Part shown: one piece after another, positions 1 through 5,332 of the stretch
Position numbering within the stretch: position 1 is the first letter of the stretch
Layout of the letters: every line of letters starts with the position of its first letter
Origin: Methanosaeta sp. UBA80
GTDB taxonomy: Archaea; Halobacteriota; Methanosarcinia; Methanotrichales; Methanotrichaceae
DNA: 8,335 bases
Direction: 5' to 3'
NCBI GenBank assembly: GCA_002505805.1
Contig: DAWB01000225.1
Span: 3,652 to 11,986 of the forward strand
Translations under genes and position numbers: made by a program
The notes under the pieces: generated by a model
What the model saw: the letters and a program-made list of their open reading frames with translations, nothing else
What the model was told of the DNA's origin: nothing
The model's database searches: none

Positions 1-24
1 CTCTGGCCAGCCCTCACGTTGCAT
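1..24 (-). CDS. Translation initiation factor aIF2 subunit alpha, first 8 codons (runs off the window)
   Basis: The aIF2 alpha subunit is part of the heterotrimer that carries initiator tRNA to the small ribosomal subunit. Only the start is present: an ATG at 24-22 followed by QREGWPE. The GWPE stretch near the N-terminus is typical of archaeal aIF2-alpha, whose first domain is an S1-type OB fold. A good ribosome binding site, GAGTGATC, overlaps the rps27e stop codon and sits about 5 bases upstream of the ATG, so translation is probably coupled. The call rests on eight residues plus gene order, since L44e, S27e and aIF2-alpha are consecutive in many archaea. Confidence 0.75.
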
Positions 25-30
25 CGCAGA

Positions 31-198
31 TCACTCTAAGACTTCTACTATGGCGGTCTTGATGGTAGCCTTGCCCCCGGTGGGCTCGGCTAAAGTGCGC
101 CCGCAGACCAGGCATTTGACCACGGTGGATGCATGGGCGAATATGATCTGCTCGTTCTCACAGTCGTTGCACTTGACCTTGACGAACTTGGATGGCAG
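31..198 (-). CDS. rps27e: 30S ribosomal protein S27e, non-canonical start codon
   Basis: This is a small zinc-ribbon protein of the archaeal/eukaryotic small ribosomal subunit, 55 residues if initiated at CTG (198-196). Two zinc-binding pairs are visible, CNDC (about residues 10-13) and CLVC (29-32), followed by the family signature [12 protein letters not shown] and the ending EVLE. The frame is open from just after a TAA at 249-247, but contains no ATG, GTG or TTG before the first zinc pair; the first GTG lies between the two pairs. The best candidate is CTG at 198-196, preceded by GGAGG with 7 bases between. The alternative is ATA at 204-202, which overlaps the L44e stop codon and would add two residues. 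The gene lies 2 bases after rpl44e and 6 before aIF2-alpha. Product identity is secure; the exact start is not. Confidence 0.85.
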   Translation of the reverse strand: MPSKFVKVKCNDCENEQIIFAHASTVVKCLVCGRTLAEPTGGKATIKTAIVEVLE

Positions 199-200
199 AC

Positions 201-485
201 TTATCCCTCCACCAGATCGAACTTGCCCGCCCGGAAGCCCGGCCGGTTATGGGCCTTCTTGCAGGTGTTGCAGCGGTAGCGCAGGTTAAGCCTCTTAACC
301 GGCTTGTCTCCGCCGGGAACCTTGGAGAACTTGCCCTGGTTTCCTATTCCATTGGCTCGGAGGTATCTCTGTCTTCGGATATGGTTCAGGGAGGATTCCC
401 TGCCCTTTCTCACCCGCTCCACGGTCTGGGGGGTATGCTTTTTGCAGAACGGACAGTAAGCGTTAAGCTTTTTTGGCATCTTCAC
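201..485 (-). CDS. rpl44e: 50S ribosomal protein L44e
   Basis: L44e (eL42 family) is a basic zinc-binding protein of the large ribosomal subunit, near the E site. The 94 residues match the usual archaeal length. The start [18 protein letters not shown] and two CxxC pairs (CPFC near residues 11-14, CNTC near 72-75) are diagnostic, and the protein is rich in Lys/Arg throughout. The start taken is GTG at 485-483; an ATG two codons on (479-477) is the alternative. GATGAT about 5 bases before the GTG resembles the GGTGAT core of archaeal ribosome binding sites and overlaps the gins51 stop. It lies 6 bases after gins51 and 2 before rps27e, so all three are surely co-transcribed. Confidence 0.95.
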   Translation of the reverse strand: MKMPKKLNAYCPFCKKHTPQTVERVRKGRESSLNHIRRQRYLRANGIGNQGKFSKVPGGDKPVKRLNLRYRCNTCKKAHNRPGFRAGKFDLVEG

Positions 486-491
486 TTTTTA

Positions 492-1070
492 TCATCTCTC
501 AAACTTCACTATGCAAGCTAAATTTTTATTGCGCAGATTTCTGGCGTGAACGGCCGGGATCATAGCTACATCGTCCTTACGCAGAAGGTAATTTCTCCCG
601 TCTACGCCTACGAACATAGGAACACTATCCAGCAGCCGCACAACCTCGTATTCCCGGCATATATCTTTTTTGCCCATTAAAGGCCTTTCGGTGCGAGATA
701 CATGAGCCATTATAGCCTCCTGGCCGGTGGCTATGGCGGATAGGGCCTGCCGGTAGATCTCCTCTTCCTCCTGTGTCATGCCGGCCAGGCTCTCCTCTCG
801 GGATGCGGACCTGGCGCTTCTCAATGCCCGGCGGACGATCTTCTTTATCCTCTGGTCTATGAGCTTATTGACGCTGTTTTTCTCGCTCTTTAGGGTGTCC
901 TGGAGTATCTGAGCTTCTACGCTGAAGGGGTCTTGCAGCGATGATAGCTCCTGGCTCAGGCCGGACAGGTAGATGCCGACCTGCTGATAAAAATCCTTAT
1001 CCAGATGCTGGAGCTCTGCTGATTTGCGCTCTTCCCGCAGCGCATTGGCCAGATCCAATTCTCCTTCCAC
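492..1070 (-). CDS. GINS complex subunit Gins51 (Gins15)
   Basis: Archaeal GINS is the tetramer that joins MCM and the Cdc45/RecJ-like protein (GAN) in the replicative helicase. The 192 residues fit Gins51: an all-helical A domain (about 1-135, with LDKDFYQQVGIYL and a basic stretch near IDQRIKKIVRRALRSAR) followed by a small beta B domain at the C-terminus (about 140-190). The B domain contains VRLLDSVPMFVGVDGRNYLL and KDDVAMIP, hallmarks of the Sld5/Psf1-like archaeal subunit. The order A then B distinguishes Gins51 from Gins23. The start is GTG at 1070; TTG at 1058 or CTG at 1052 are possible, and GGAG is best spaced for the latter. Its position between priS and rpl44e is the standard archaeal arrangement. 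A TATA-like sequence in the 79-base gap upstream suggests extra transcription here. Confidence 0.88.
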   Translation of the reverse strand: MEGELDLANALREERKSAELQHLDKDFYQQVGIYLSGLSQELSSLQDPFSVEAQILQDTLKSEKNSVNKLIDQRIKKIVRRALRSARSASREESLAGMTQEEEEIYRQALSAIATGQEAIMAHVSRTERPLMGKKDICREYEVVRLLDSVPMFVGVDGRNYLLRKDDVAMIPAVHARNLRNKNLACIVKFER

Positions 1071-1104
1071 CCAGCCCTAACGCAGGCTTGCCTTTCTGGG
1101 ATCA

Positions 1105-1115
1105 AATAATATATA
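1105..1115 (-). promoter_or_regulatory. Possible internal TATA box upstream of gins51
   Basis: Read on the minus strand this is TATATATTATT inside the priS-gins51 gap. Archaeal transcription usually begins about 25-30 bases downstream of the TATA centre, which would be near 1083-1087, some 15 bases before the GTG start at 1070. The spacing supports a secondary promoter that boosts gins51 and the ribosomal protein genes over the primase. No clear purine-rich BRE was seen, so this is tentative. Confidence 0.4.
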
Positions 1116-1149
1116 GACTTATCATTTCCGCTAGTCTTCTGGGAACCCT

Positions 1150-2388
1150 TCAAAGGTCCAAATTTTTTGCCCTCTCTCTGGCTGAGAGCGCCTCCGCCAC
1201 CCCCCGGCACATGAGAAAGATGGCAACATGAGCAGGCAGCTCTTCCCGACCCACGGCCAGATTGTAGGCTTCCCCCTTCATCTCCGTCCGAAAAGGCTTG
1301 GTAATCTGCACCGGGACAGGCTCATCACCGAAAACCAGGGCATCGTGGAGGGGATCGAATTCCTCCAGATCGGCGAGGGAGAGCGGAGTCACCCTCAGCC
1401 CGGAGCCGCCGTGCAGGCTGCCGGGACAGCGGATCAGCCGGCGCACGTCTGCCGTCACCGGTTCGTCCGTCTTGCCCCGCTCCGAGTCCAGATCAAAGCC
1501 CACATTGACCCCTTCTTCATCCAGGAATTCCTCCAGCAGAATCTTCCAGATGGGGGCGCTGCCCCGAAAGAGGTCCAGGTTTCCACTCGCGATCTCCTTC
1601 AGCACGTTTTCTTTCTGAAGGCTGTGATAAAAGCTTGAGGCCCTCTTGGGTCCTATGCCCTTCCTCTTGGATAGTAGAGCAATAGCATCAGCCTCGCTCT
1701 GCTGGCGGAGAGAATGAACAAAGGAGACTATGGAACGGTTGATTCTTTTCCCCCAGCCCGCAGCCTCGGCGGCCGGCGCACGCAACCGAAAGGCTCTATC
1801 CTTTCCCCAATCTCCCTCCATGGGAGCCATAACAATGAATCGATCCATCTCCAGGCCCCTTCCCGCCAGATAGTCCACAATCTCCCGGCGTTCATCGCTG
1901 CCAAGCGATAGTATGCGCTGGTCCCGCACATGGATGTGGTAGCCCCGCCCTCCGGAGAAGACCGCGGCCAGTCTGCTCTCACTGAAACCGAAGTCGGACA
2001 TTAGAAAAGCGAGAAGCTTTTCCGTCTCCTTCTTGACGGTCTCCAGCATCCCTCCGTAGCTTTTAGGAGCGTTTTTGAGGTGATCGGCATCCAGGTCAAA
2101 GATGAGATCCGCTCCCTGCCAGATCTTCTCCTTCATTGTGGGAGCCCCGGGACGCTGGTAATAGGCGGCGGAGTGGTATACATGTCTGGGCACCATGGCC
2201 CTCACATAGTCGACTACCTCTCCTCGAGAGAAGAAGGACTTGTGCCGGCGCATCCCGGAGTCGTCGAAGAAGAGAAAGCCCCACTCCCGGGATTCGAGCC
2301 CGGGAGGAGTCTCCAGTGAGGACTCCAGGTAGTAGCTGCGAAAGCGGGAGACCAGGAGGTTTTCGGTGAGAGCATTCAATCTCACCAC
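1150..2388 (-). CDS. priS: DNA primase small (catalytic) subunit PriS
   Basis: PriS is the catalytic subunit of the archaeal/eukaryotic-type primase, which synthesises primers with PriL. At 412 residues it is in the usual range. Visible motifs are the metal-binding acidic cluster DLIFDLDADH (about 94-103; D98 and D100 the likely catalytic pair), the nucleotide-binding SGGRGYHIHV (145-154), and the C-terminal DEPVTADVRRLIRCPGSLHG (308-327), which carries the third acidic residue. The protein has only two cysteines (321, 394), so the zinc knuckle known from Pyrococcus PriS is absent. Two tandem GTG codons start the frame (2388-2386 and 2385-2383), with a TTG three codons on (2379). GGAAGGTGG precedes them. 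The gene overlaps the end of the upstream hydrolase by 7 bases, so translation is probably coupled. Confidence 0.95.
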   Translation of the reverse strand: MVRLNALTENLLVSRFRSYYLESSLETPPGLESREWGFLFFDDSGMRRHKSFFSRGEVVDYVRAMVPRHVYHSAAYYQRPGAPTMKEKIWQGADLIFDLDADHLKNAPKSYGGMLETVKKETEKLLAFLMSDFGFSESRLAAVFSGGRGYHIHVRDQRILSLGSDERREIVDYLAGRGLEMDRFIVMAPMEGDWGKDRAFRLRAPAAEAAGWGKRINRSIVSFVHSLRQQSEADAIALLSKRKGIGPKRASSFYHSLQKENVLKEIASGNLDLFRGSAPIWKILLEEFLDEEGVNVGFDLDSERGKTDEPVTADVRRLIRCPGSLHGGSGLRVTPLSLADLEEFDPLHDALVFGDEPVPVQITKPFRTEMKGEAYNLAVGREELPAHVAIFLMCRGVAEALSARERAKNLDL

Positions 2389-3131
2389 CTTCCGTAGACA
2401 TCAGGCCGGCGGTGAGAGAAGCAGGGGATCTCCCGGCGAAAGAGATCCCGGCGGGAGAGGCTGATGTCAGCGCATATCACCGTCTGGCCTGAGCCTGCCT
2501 CGGCCAGTACCTCACCATCCGCCTCCACCATCAATGAGCCTCCACCCTCCGCCCAGTTGCAGGCCAGGTGAGGCATCTGGTTTTCTATAGCCCGAGCTAT
2601 GGCCAGGGCCCGCCACTGGCGGCGGCGCGGGGCGGGAAACTGGGCCGGCGTCACCAGGAAGTCGGCTCCCTCTAGGGCCAGGGATCGGGCCATCTCGGGA
2701 AAGCGCAGGTCATAGCAGACCTCCAGACCCACCCGGCCATATGCGGTATAGGCCGGGGAGATGATCTCGCCCCCCGAGAAGTGCTCTCTCTCCTCTCCAA
2801 AGGGATGGATCTTGGGCCGGAGCTCTAGCCCCTTCCGATCCAAACAGAAGCCCAGGTTCTGCCTGCCGGAGCGGATGGAGCCAATGATCAGGCAGCCGTG
2901 CTTTTCCGCCAGGAGCCGGAAGGGATCGAGGGAGTGGTAAGGGGGTGTGTCCTGGGCCGATGGGCCGGCCTGGAGGCCGGGCTCATAGCAAAAGCCGGTC
3001 AGAAAGAGCTCGGGAAAGACCAGGATCTCCGCCCCCTTTTCCAGGGCTGAGCCAGCCAGAAGCAGCGCCCTTTTAAGGTTCTCCTCCGGCTGGCAGGGAG
3101 CTATGCTTTGCTGCAGGCAGGCGGCTTGCAT
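2382..3131 (-). CDS. Carbon-nitrogen hydrolase (nitrilase superfamily, Nit2/omega-amidase-like)
   Basis: This is a cytosolic C-N hydrolase acting on an amide or nitrile bond by a Cys-Lys-Glu mechanism. With the ATG at 3131 it has 249 residues, somewhat shorter than the 260-280 of many relatives. The triad is E41 (FPELFLTGF), K107 (RPKIHPFGEE) and C139 (GLEVCYDLRFPEM). CYDLRFPE is typical of the Nit/omega-amidase branch. The C-terminal strand and RPDVYGRW tail look complete. An in-frame TTG at 3197 would add 22 residues, but these lie over a TATA box and are rejected. The ATG lies about 28 bases from that box, indicating a leaderless transcript. The 3' end overlaps priS. The substrate is not evident; deaminated glutamine/glutamate metabolites or another small amide are the usual targets. 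Confidence 0.88.
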   Translation of the reverse strand: MQAACLQQSIAPCQPEENLKRALLLAGSALEKGAEILVFPELFLTGFCYEPGLQAGPSAQDTPPYHSLDPFRLLAEKHGCLIIGSIRSGRQNLGFCLDRKGLELRPKIHPFGEEREHFSGGEIISPAYTAYGRVGLEVCYDLRFPEMARSLALEGADFLVTPAQFPAPRRRQWRALAIARAIENQMPHLACNWAEGGGSLMVEADGEVLAEAGSGQTVICADISLSRRDLFRREIPCFSHRRPDVYGRW

Positions 3132-3155
3132 AATAAAAAGTAGGGCAGGTTCGGG

Positions 3156-3163
3156 TATATTAA
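3156..3163 (-). promoter_or_regulatory. TATA box for the hydrolase-priS operon (leaderless)
   Basis: TTAATATA on the minus strand is centred about 28 bases upstream of the ATG at 3131. This places the expected transcription start at or within a few bases of the A of the start codon. No ribosome binding site precedes that ATG (the bases before it are CTTTTTATT), which fits a leaderless mRNA. It shares a 126-base divergent region with the gene starting at 3258. Confidence 0.6.
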
Positions 3164-3195
3164 GGTAGAGATATCGCATTGAAGGGGGAATTCTC

Positions 3196-3203
3196 AATAT
3201 TAA
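3196..3203 (+). promoter_or_regulatory. Candidate TATA box for the gene at 3258
   Basis: AATATTAA on the plus strand predicts transcription start near 3225-3230. That leaves a leader of about 30 bases carrying the strong ribosome binding site GGAGGAGGATC at 3244-3254. Just upstream, ATTGA (3178-3182) and TCAAT (3194-3198) form a short inverted repeat that overlaps this box and lies between the two divergent TATA boxes. It could be an operator, but is short enough to be chance. Confidence 0.4.
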
Positions 3204-3257
3204 TGGCTACAATAATGGACTATCAGAGGCAATCATTCCAATCGGAGGAGGATCATC

Positions 3258-3821
3258 ATGGCAGAGATGAGAGAAGATTCGAAGAGCGATATCAGCCTTA
3301 AGGACTATCTGACCGAGGAAGAGCGGAAAAAGCTCGTTGCCAGCCTGCATCATGCCCTGGTATGGGTGGGGGTAAAAGAGCCGCAGGAGTTGAATATCGA
3401 TAAAGATGATTTGTGTCGAGAAATGGAGAAATTTCATCAGACAGAGAGCGATCTTCCGGCGGAGGTTCATGCCAGCGGGAAGATTGAGCTGCACCGGCTC
3501 ATCTGGAGGCTTATCAATGAAAAAGAGATCACTGAACCGGAGAGGATACAAATTGAGGAGATCATAGAAATATTGCAGAAAAAGGAGAGGTCGGAGGAGG
3601 AGGATCTCAAAGAAGAGGCTCTTAGCTCAGAGAAAGCAAGAGCGCTTCACGATGAAGCAGCCGGGATAATAAGGTCTATTCTGGACTTAAAAGATATCCT
3701 CAAGAAGAAGGGGCATGTAGCAGCGCCGGATGATGCGACTGAAGAGCTGATTCGCCAAAAGGTAAGCCAGGCTAAGAGATGGAATCAGCTCATAGAGGAG
3801 ATAAAAGAAGACAAGAGTTAG
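3258..3821 (+). CDS. Uncharacterised charged helical protein, DUF5788-like
   Basis: A 187-residue soluble protein, very rich in Glu/Lys/Arg, with no signal peptide, membrane segment or cysteine cluster (a single Cys). It begins with an acidic/basic tail, then LTEEERKKLVASLHHALVWVGV (about 18-39), a middle region with LHRLIWRLINEKEIT (about 77-92), and a long, probably coiled-coil helix of mixed charge (about 95-130). It ends in another helical segment with KRWNQLIEEIKE. The layout, including the central helical motif and the lysine/arginine-tryptophan near the end, recalls the archaeal family DUF5788 known from haloarchaea and Methanosarcinales. That assignment is from memory of family style, not a search. 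The ATG has a strong ribosome binding site. It is divergent from the hydrolase and is probably a single-gene unit. No function can be assigned. Confidence 0.8.
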   Translation: MAEMREDSKSDISLKDYLTEEERKKLVASLHHALVWVGVKEPQELNIDKDDLCREMEKFHQTESDLPAEVHASGKIELHRLIWRLINEKEITEPERIQIEEIIEILQKKERSEEEDLKEEALSSEKARALHDEAAGIIRSILDLKDILKKKGHVAAPDDATEELIRQKVSQAKRWNQLIEEIKEDKS

Positions 3822-3871
3822 GATCGCAGGAGTACTATAAGATCCGAGTCTCCTCCCCAACTCGCAAAGAT

Positions 3872-3879
3872 TTTATATT
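3872..3879 (+). promoter_or_regulatory. TATA box for the geranylgeranyl reductase gene
   Basis: TTTATATT is preceded directly by the purine-rich GCAAAGA, a reasonable BRE plus TATA arrangement. Transcription would begin near 3900-3905, leaving an unusually long leader of about 90 bases before the ATG at 3995. The 51 bases between the previous stop codon and this box hold only weak inverted repeats (AGGAG 3828-3832 with CTCCT 3850-3854). Confidence 0.5.
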
Positions 3880-3959
3880 GCCGGGCAGCCATGCAGGGCT
3901 CCTGTCCGTGAGAGGGTAGGGAAAAAAGATTTGGCCTCCTGGAGGGAAATAGCATAGTC

Positions 3960-3998
3960 ATGATCGGATTGGAGATCGAACGAGATTTGCTGATATGA
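3960..3998 (+). other. Candidate 12-codon upstream ORF in the reductase leader
   Basis: ATG at 3960 opens a frame reading MIGLEIERDLLI. It ends in TGA at 3996-3998, which overlaps the ATG of the reductase as ATGA. GGAGGG lies at 3941-3946, 13 bases upstream of this ATG, which is far from ideal. The reductase start itself has no well-placed ribosome binding site (GGAGAT at 3971-3976 is about 18 bases away), so start-stop coupling through this mini-ORF is an attractive but unproven explanation. Confidence 0.3.
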
Positions 3999-5161
3999 TG
4001 AATTGCGATGTGCTGGTGATAGGAGCCGGTCCGGCAGGCTCTATGGCGGCCAAGACGGTAGCGGAGGCTGGCCTGGATGTTTTATTGATAGAGAAGCGCC
4101 AGGAGATTGGCGAGCCGGTGAGGTGCGCCGAGGGGATCAGCCTGAGATCAGAGCTTAAGGAGCTGGTAGATCCCGATCCCGCCTGGATATCCTCGGAGAT
4201 AGAAGGAGCCAGGCTCTACTCCCCTGACGGCAGCATGATCTCCTCCCCGGGCAGCGGCGGAGGTGGCTATGTCCTGGAGAGAAAGGAATTCGATCGGGGC
4301 ATGGCCTTGAGGGCGGCAGAATGCGGCGCAGAGGTATTGGTCAAGGCCCGAGCCGTCGGTCTGTGCAGATCTGAGGGAAACGTTGTTGTGTCCGCTTTCT
4401 GCCGGGGTGAGCCTGCCAAGATCGAGGCCCGTGTGGTCATAGGGGCGGACGGCGTCGAGTCCAAGACCGCACAGTGGGCGGGATTGGACAGCAGGCTATC
4501 CCCTGAGGATATAATGGTCTGCGCCCAGTTTCTGGTCTCGGAGACTAAGATCGATCCCAATTACTGCGAGTTCTTCTTTGGCAATGATCTGGCGCCGGGC
4601 GGCTATATTTGGATCTTTCCCAAAGGCAGAGCCCTGGCCAATGTGGGCATAGGCCTGCAGGGTTCCCGATCCAGGCCGGGCCTGCCGCTACGGCTCCTGG
4701 AGAGCTTTCTGGAGAGAAGGATGCCAGAGGCCAGGGTCCTCCAGATGGTATCGGGAGGAATTCCCACCTCCGGGACCATGAAGAGCATTGCCTCGGATGG
4801 AGTAATGCTGGTGGGAGACGCGGCCCATCAATCCGATCCTCTTACAGGAGGGGGCATAATAACTTCCATGAGGGCGGGGGTCATGGCCGGTAAGGTAGCG
4901 GCAAAAGCCATATCTTCAGGTGAGACAAGCCGGCAGGCCCTACAGGAGTATGAGGATCTCTGGAGGCCATCCTGGGGCAAGCATCTGGAGAAGAGGCTCA
5001 AGGCCAAGAGATTCTTTTGCAGCCTGTCCGATGATGATATCAACCGCCTAGCCGCATCTCTGCAAGGCAGGGACCTCTCCCGATTCAGTCCTGCCGACCT
5101 GCTCTCTCTGATCAAGCAGAATCCAAAGATGCTCTGGAGCATGAGAAGGCTGATGATGTGA
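3995..5161 (+). CDS. Digeranylgeranylglycerophospholipid reductase (geranylgeranyl reductase family)
   Basis: This FAD-dependent enzyme saturates the geranylgeranyl chains of archaeal ether lipids, acting at the membrane face. The 388 residues match the family. Motifs in order: dinucleotide-binding VIGAGPAGSMAA (8-19), PVRCAEG with conserved Cys44 (41-47), IGADGVES (149-156), the family signature YxWxFPx8GxG as YIWIFP followed by GIG (204-220), and the FAD-binding GDAAHQSDPLTGGGI (274-288). The last 90 residues are helical and basic, with no membrane span. Tandem ATG codons at 3995 and 3998 make the exact start ambiguous. It appears to have its own promoter with a long leader. Methanogens often carry several paralogues, so this copy could act on other isoprenoids such as methanophenazine precursors or polyprenols. 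Confidence 0.9.
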   Translation: MMNCDVLVIGAGPAGSMAAKTVAEAGLDVLLIEKRQEIGEPVRCAEGISLRSELKELVDPDPAWISSEIEGARLYSPDGSMISSPGSGGGGYVLERKEFDRGMALRAAECGAEVLVKARAVGLCRSEGNVVVSAFCRGEPAKIEARVVIGADGVESKTAQWAGLDSRLSPEDIMVCAQFLVSETKIDPNYCEFFFGNDLAPGGYIWIFPKGRALANVGIGLQGSRSRPGLPLRLLESFLERRMPEARVLQMVSGGIPTSGTMKSIASDGVMLVGDAAHQSDPLTGGGIITSMRAGVMAGKVAAKAISSGETSRQALQEYEDLWRPSWGKHLEKRLKAKRFFCSLSDDDINRLAASLQGRDLSRFSPADLLSLIKQNPKMLWSMRRLMM

Positions 5162-5210
5162 AGCCTTTATGCCGCCTGCAATAGCCCTTTTCAGCATCTA
5201 CTTTGCTATG

Positions 5211-5238
5211 CCCTTTCCTGGAGATCCAGGAATAAAGG
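5211..5238 (+). other. Inverted repeat / stem-loop between the reductase and TPR genes
   Basis: CCTGGA (5217-5222) and TCCAGG (5225-5230) form a perfect inverted repeat separated by two bases. CCTTT (5212-5216) and AAAGG (5234-5238) extend the stem after a three-base bulge. As RNA it would fold as a 5 bp stem with an AGAT loop plus the extension. It could end the reductase transcript or serve as a protein site upstream of the TPR promoter, but no U-run follows. The rest of the 171-base gap (5162-5332) holds only the TPR promoter. Confidence 0.35.
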
Positions 5239-5291
5239 ATGACCTTCTGCCCGGCAATGAGCCGTTTGCTCTGAGTGGCCCAGGAATGGAC

Positions 5292-5300
5292 TTAAATATT
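5292..5300 (+). promoter_or_regulatory. Candidate TATA box for the TPR gene
   Basis: TTAAATATT predicts a transcription start near 5322-5326. The near-consensus ribosome binding site GAGGATGAT (5321-5329) lies between this point and the TTG start at 5333, so the leader would be very short, with the site at the extreme 5' end of the mRNA. If transcription begins a few bases later, the site would be lost. Confidence 0.45.
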
Positions 5301-5332
5301 ATTGAACGATAATCAAAGTCGAGGATGATTTT

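Noticed and set aside
192..521. 109-codon plus-strand frame across rpl44e
   Set aside because: rpl44e on the other strand is unmistakable, with both zinc pairs and conserved order.
1228..1638. Open frames on the plus strand across priS (also 1298-1618, 1714-1911, 2080-2319)
   Set aside because: They lie opposite a gene with complete primase motifs, have low-complexity Arg/Ser/Pro-rich translations and no ribosome binding sites; they are shadow frames of a GC-rich gene.
3132..3197. 22-residue N-terminal extension of the C-N hydrolase from TTG at 3197
   Set aside because: It lies over the TATA box, has no ribosome binding site and falls outside the conserved fold, which begins at the ATG at 3131.
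3207..3551. 114-codon minus-strand frame opposite the start of the gene at 3258
   Set aside because: The plus-strand gene has a strong ribosome binding site and charged codon bias; the antisense frame shows no such support.
3821..3854. Inverted repeats GGATC/GATCC and AGGAG/CTCCT as a terminator of the gene ending at 3821
   Set aside because: The arms are only 5 bases with long loops, and no T-run follows; too weak to annotate.
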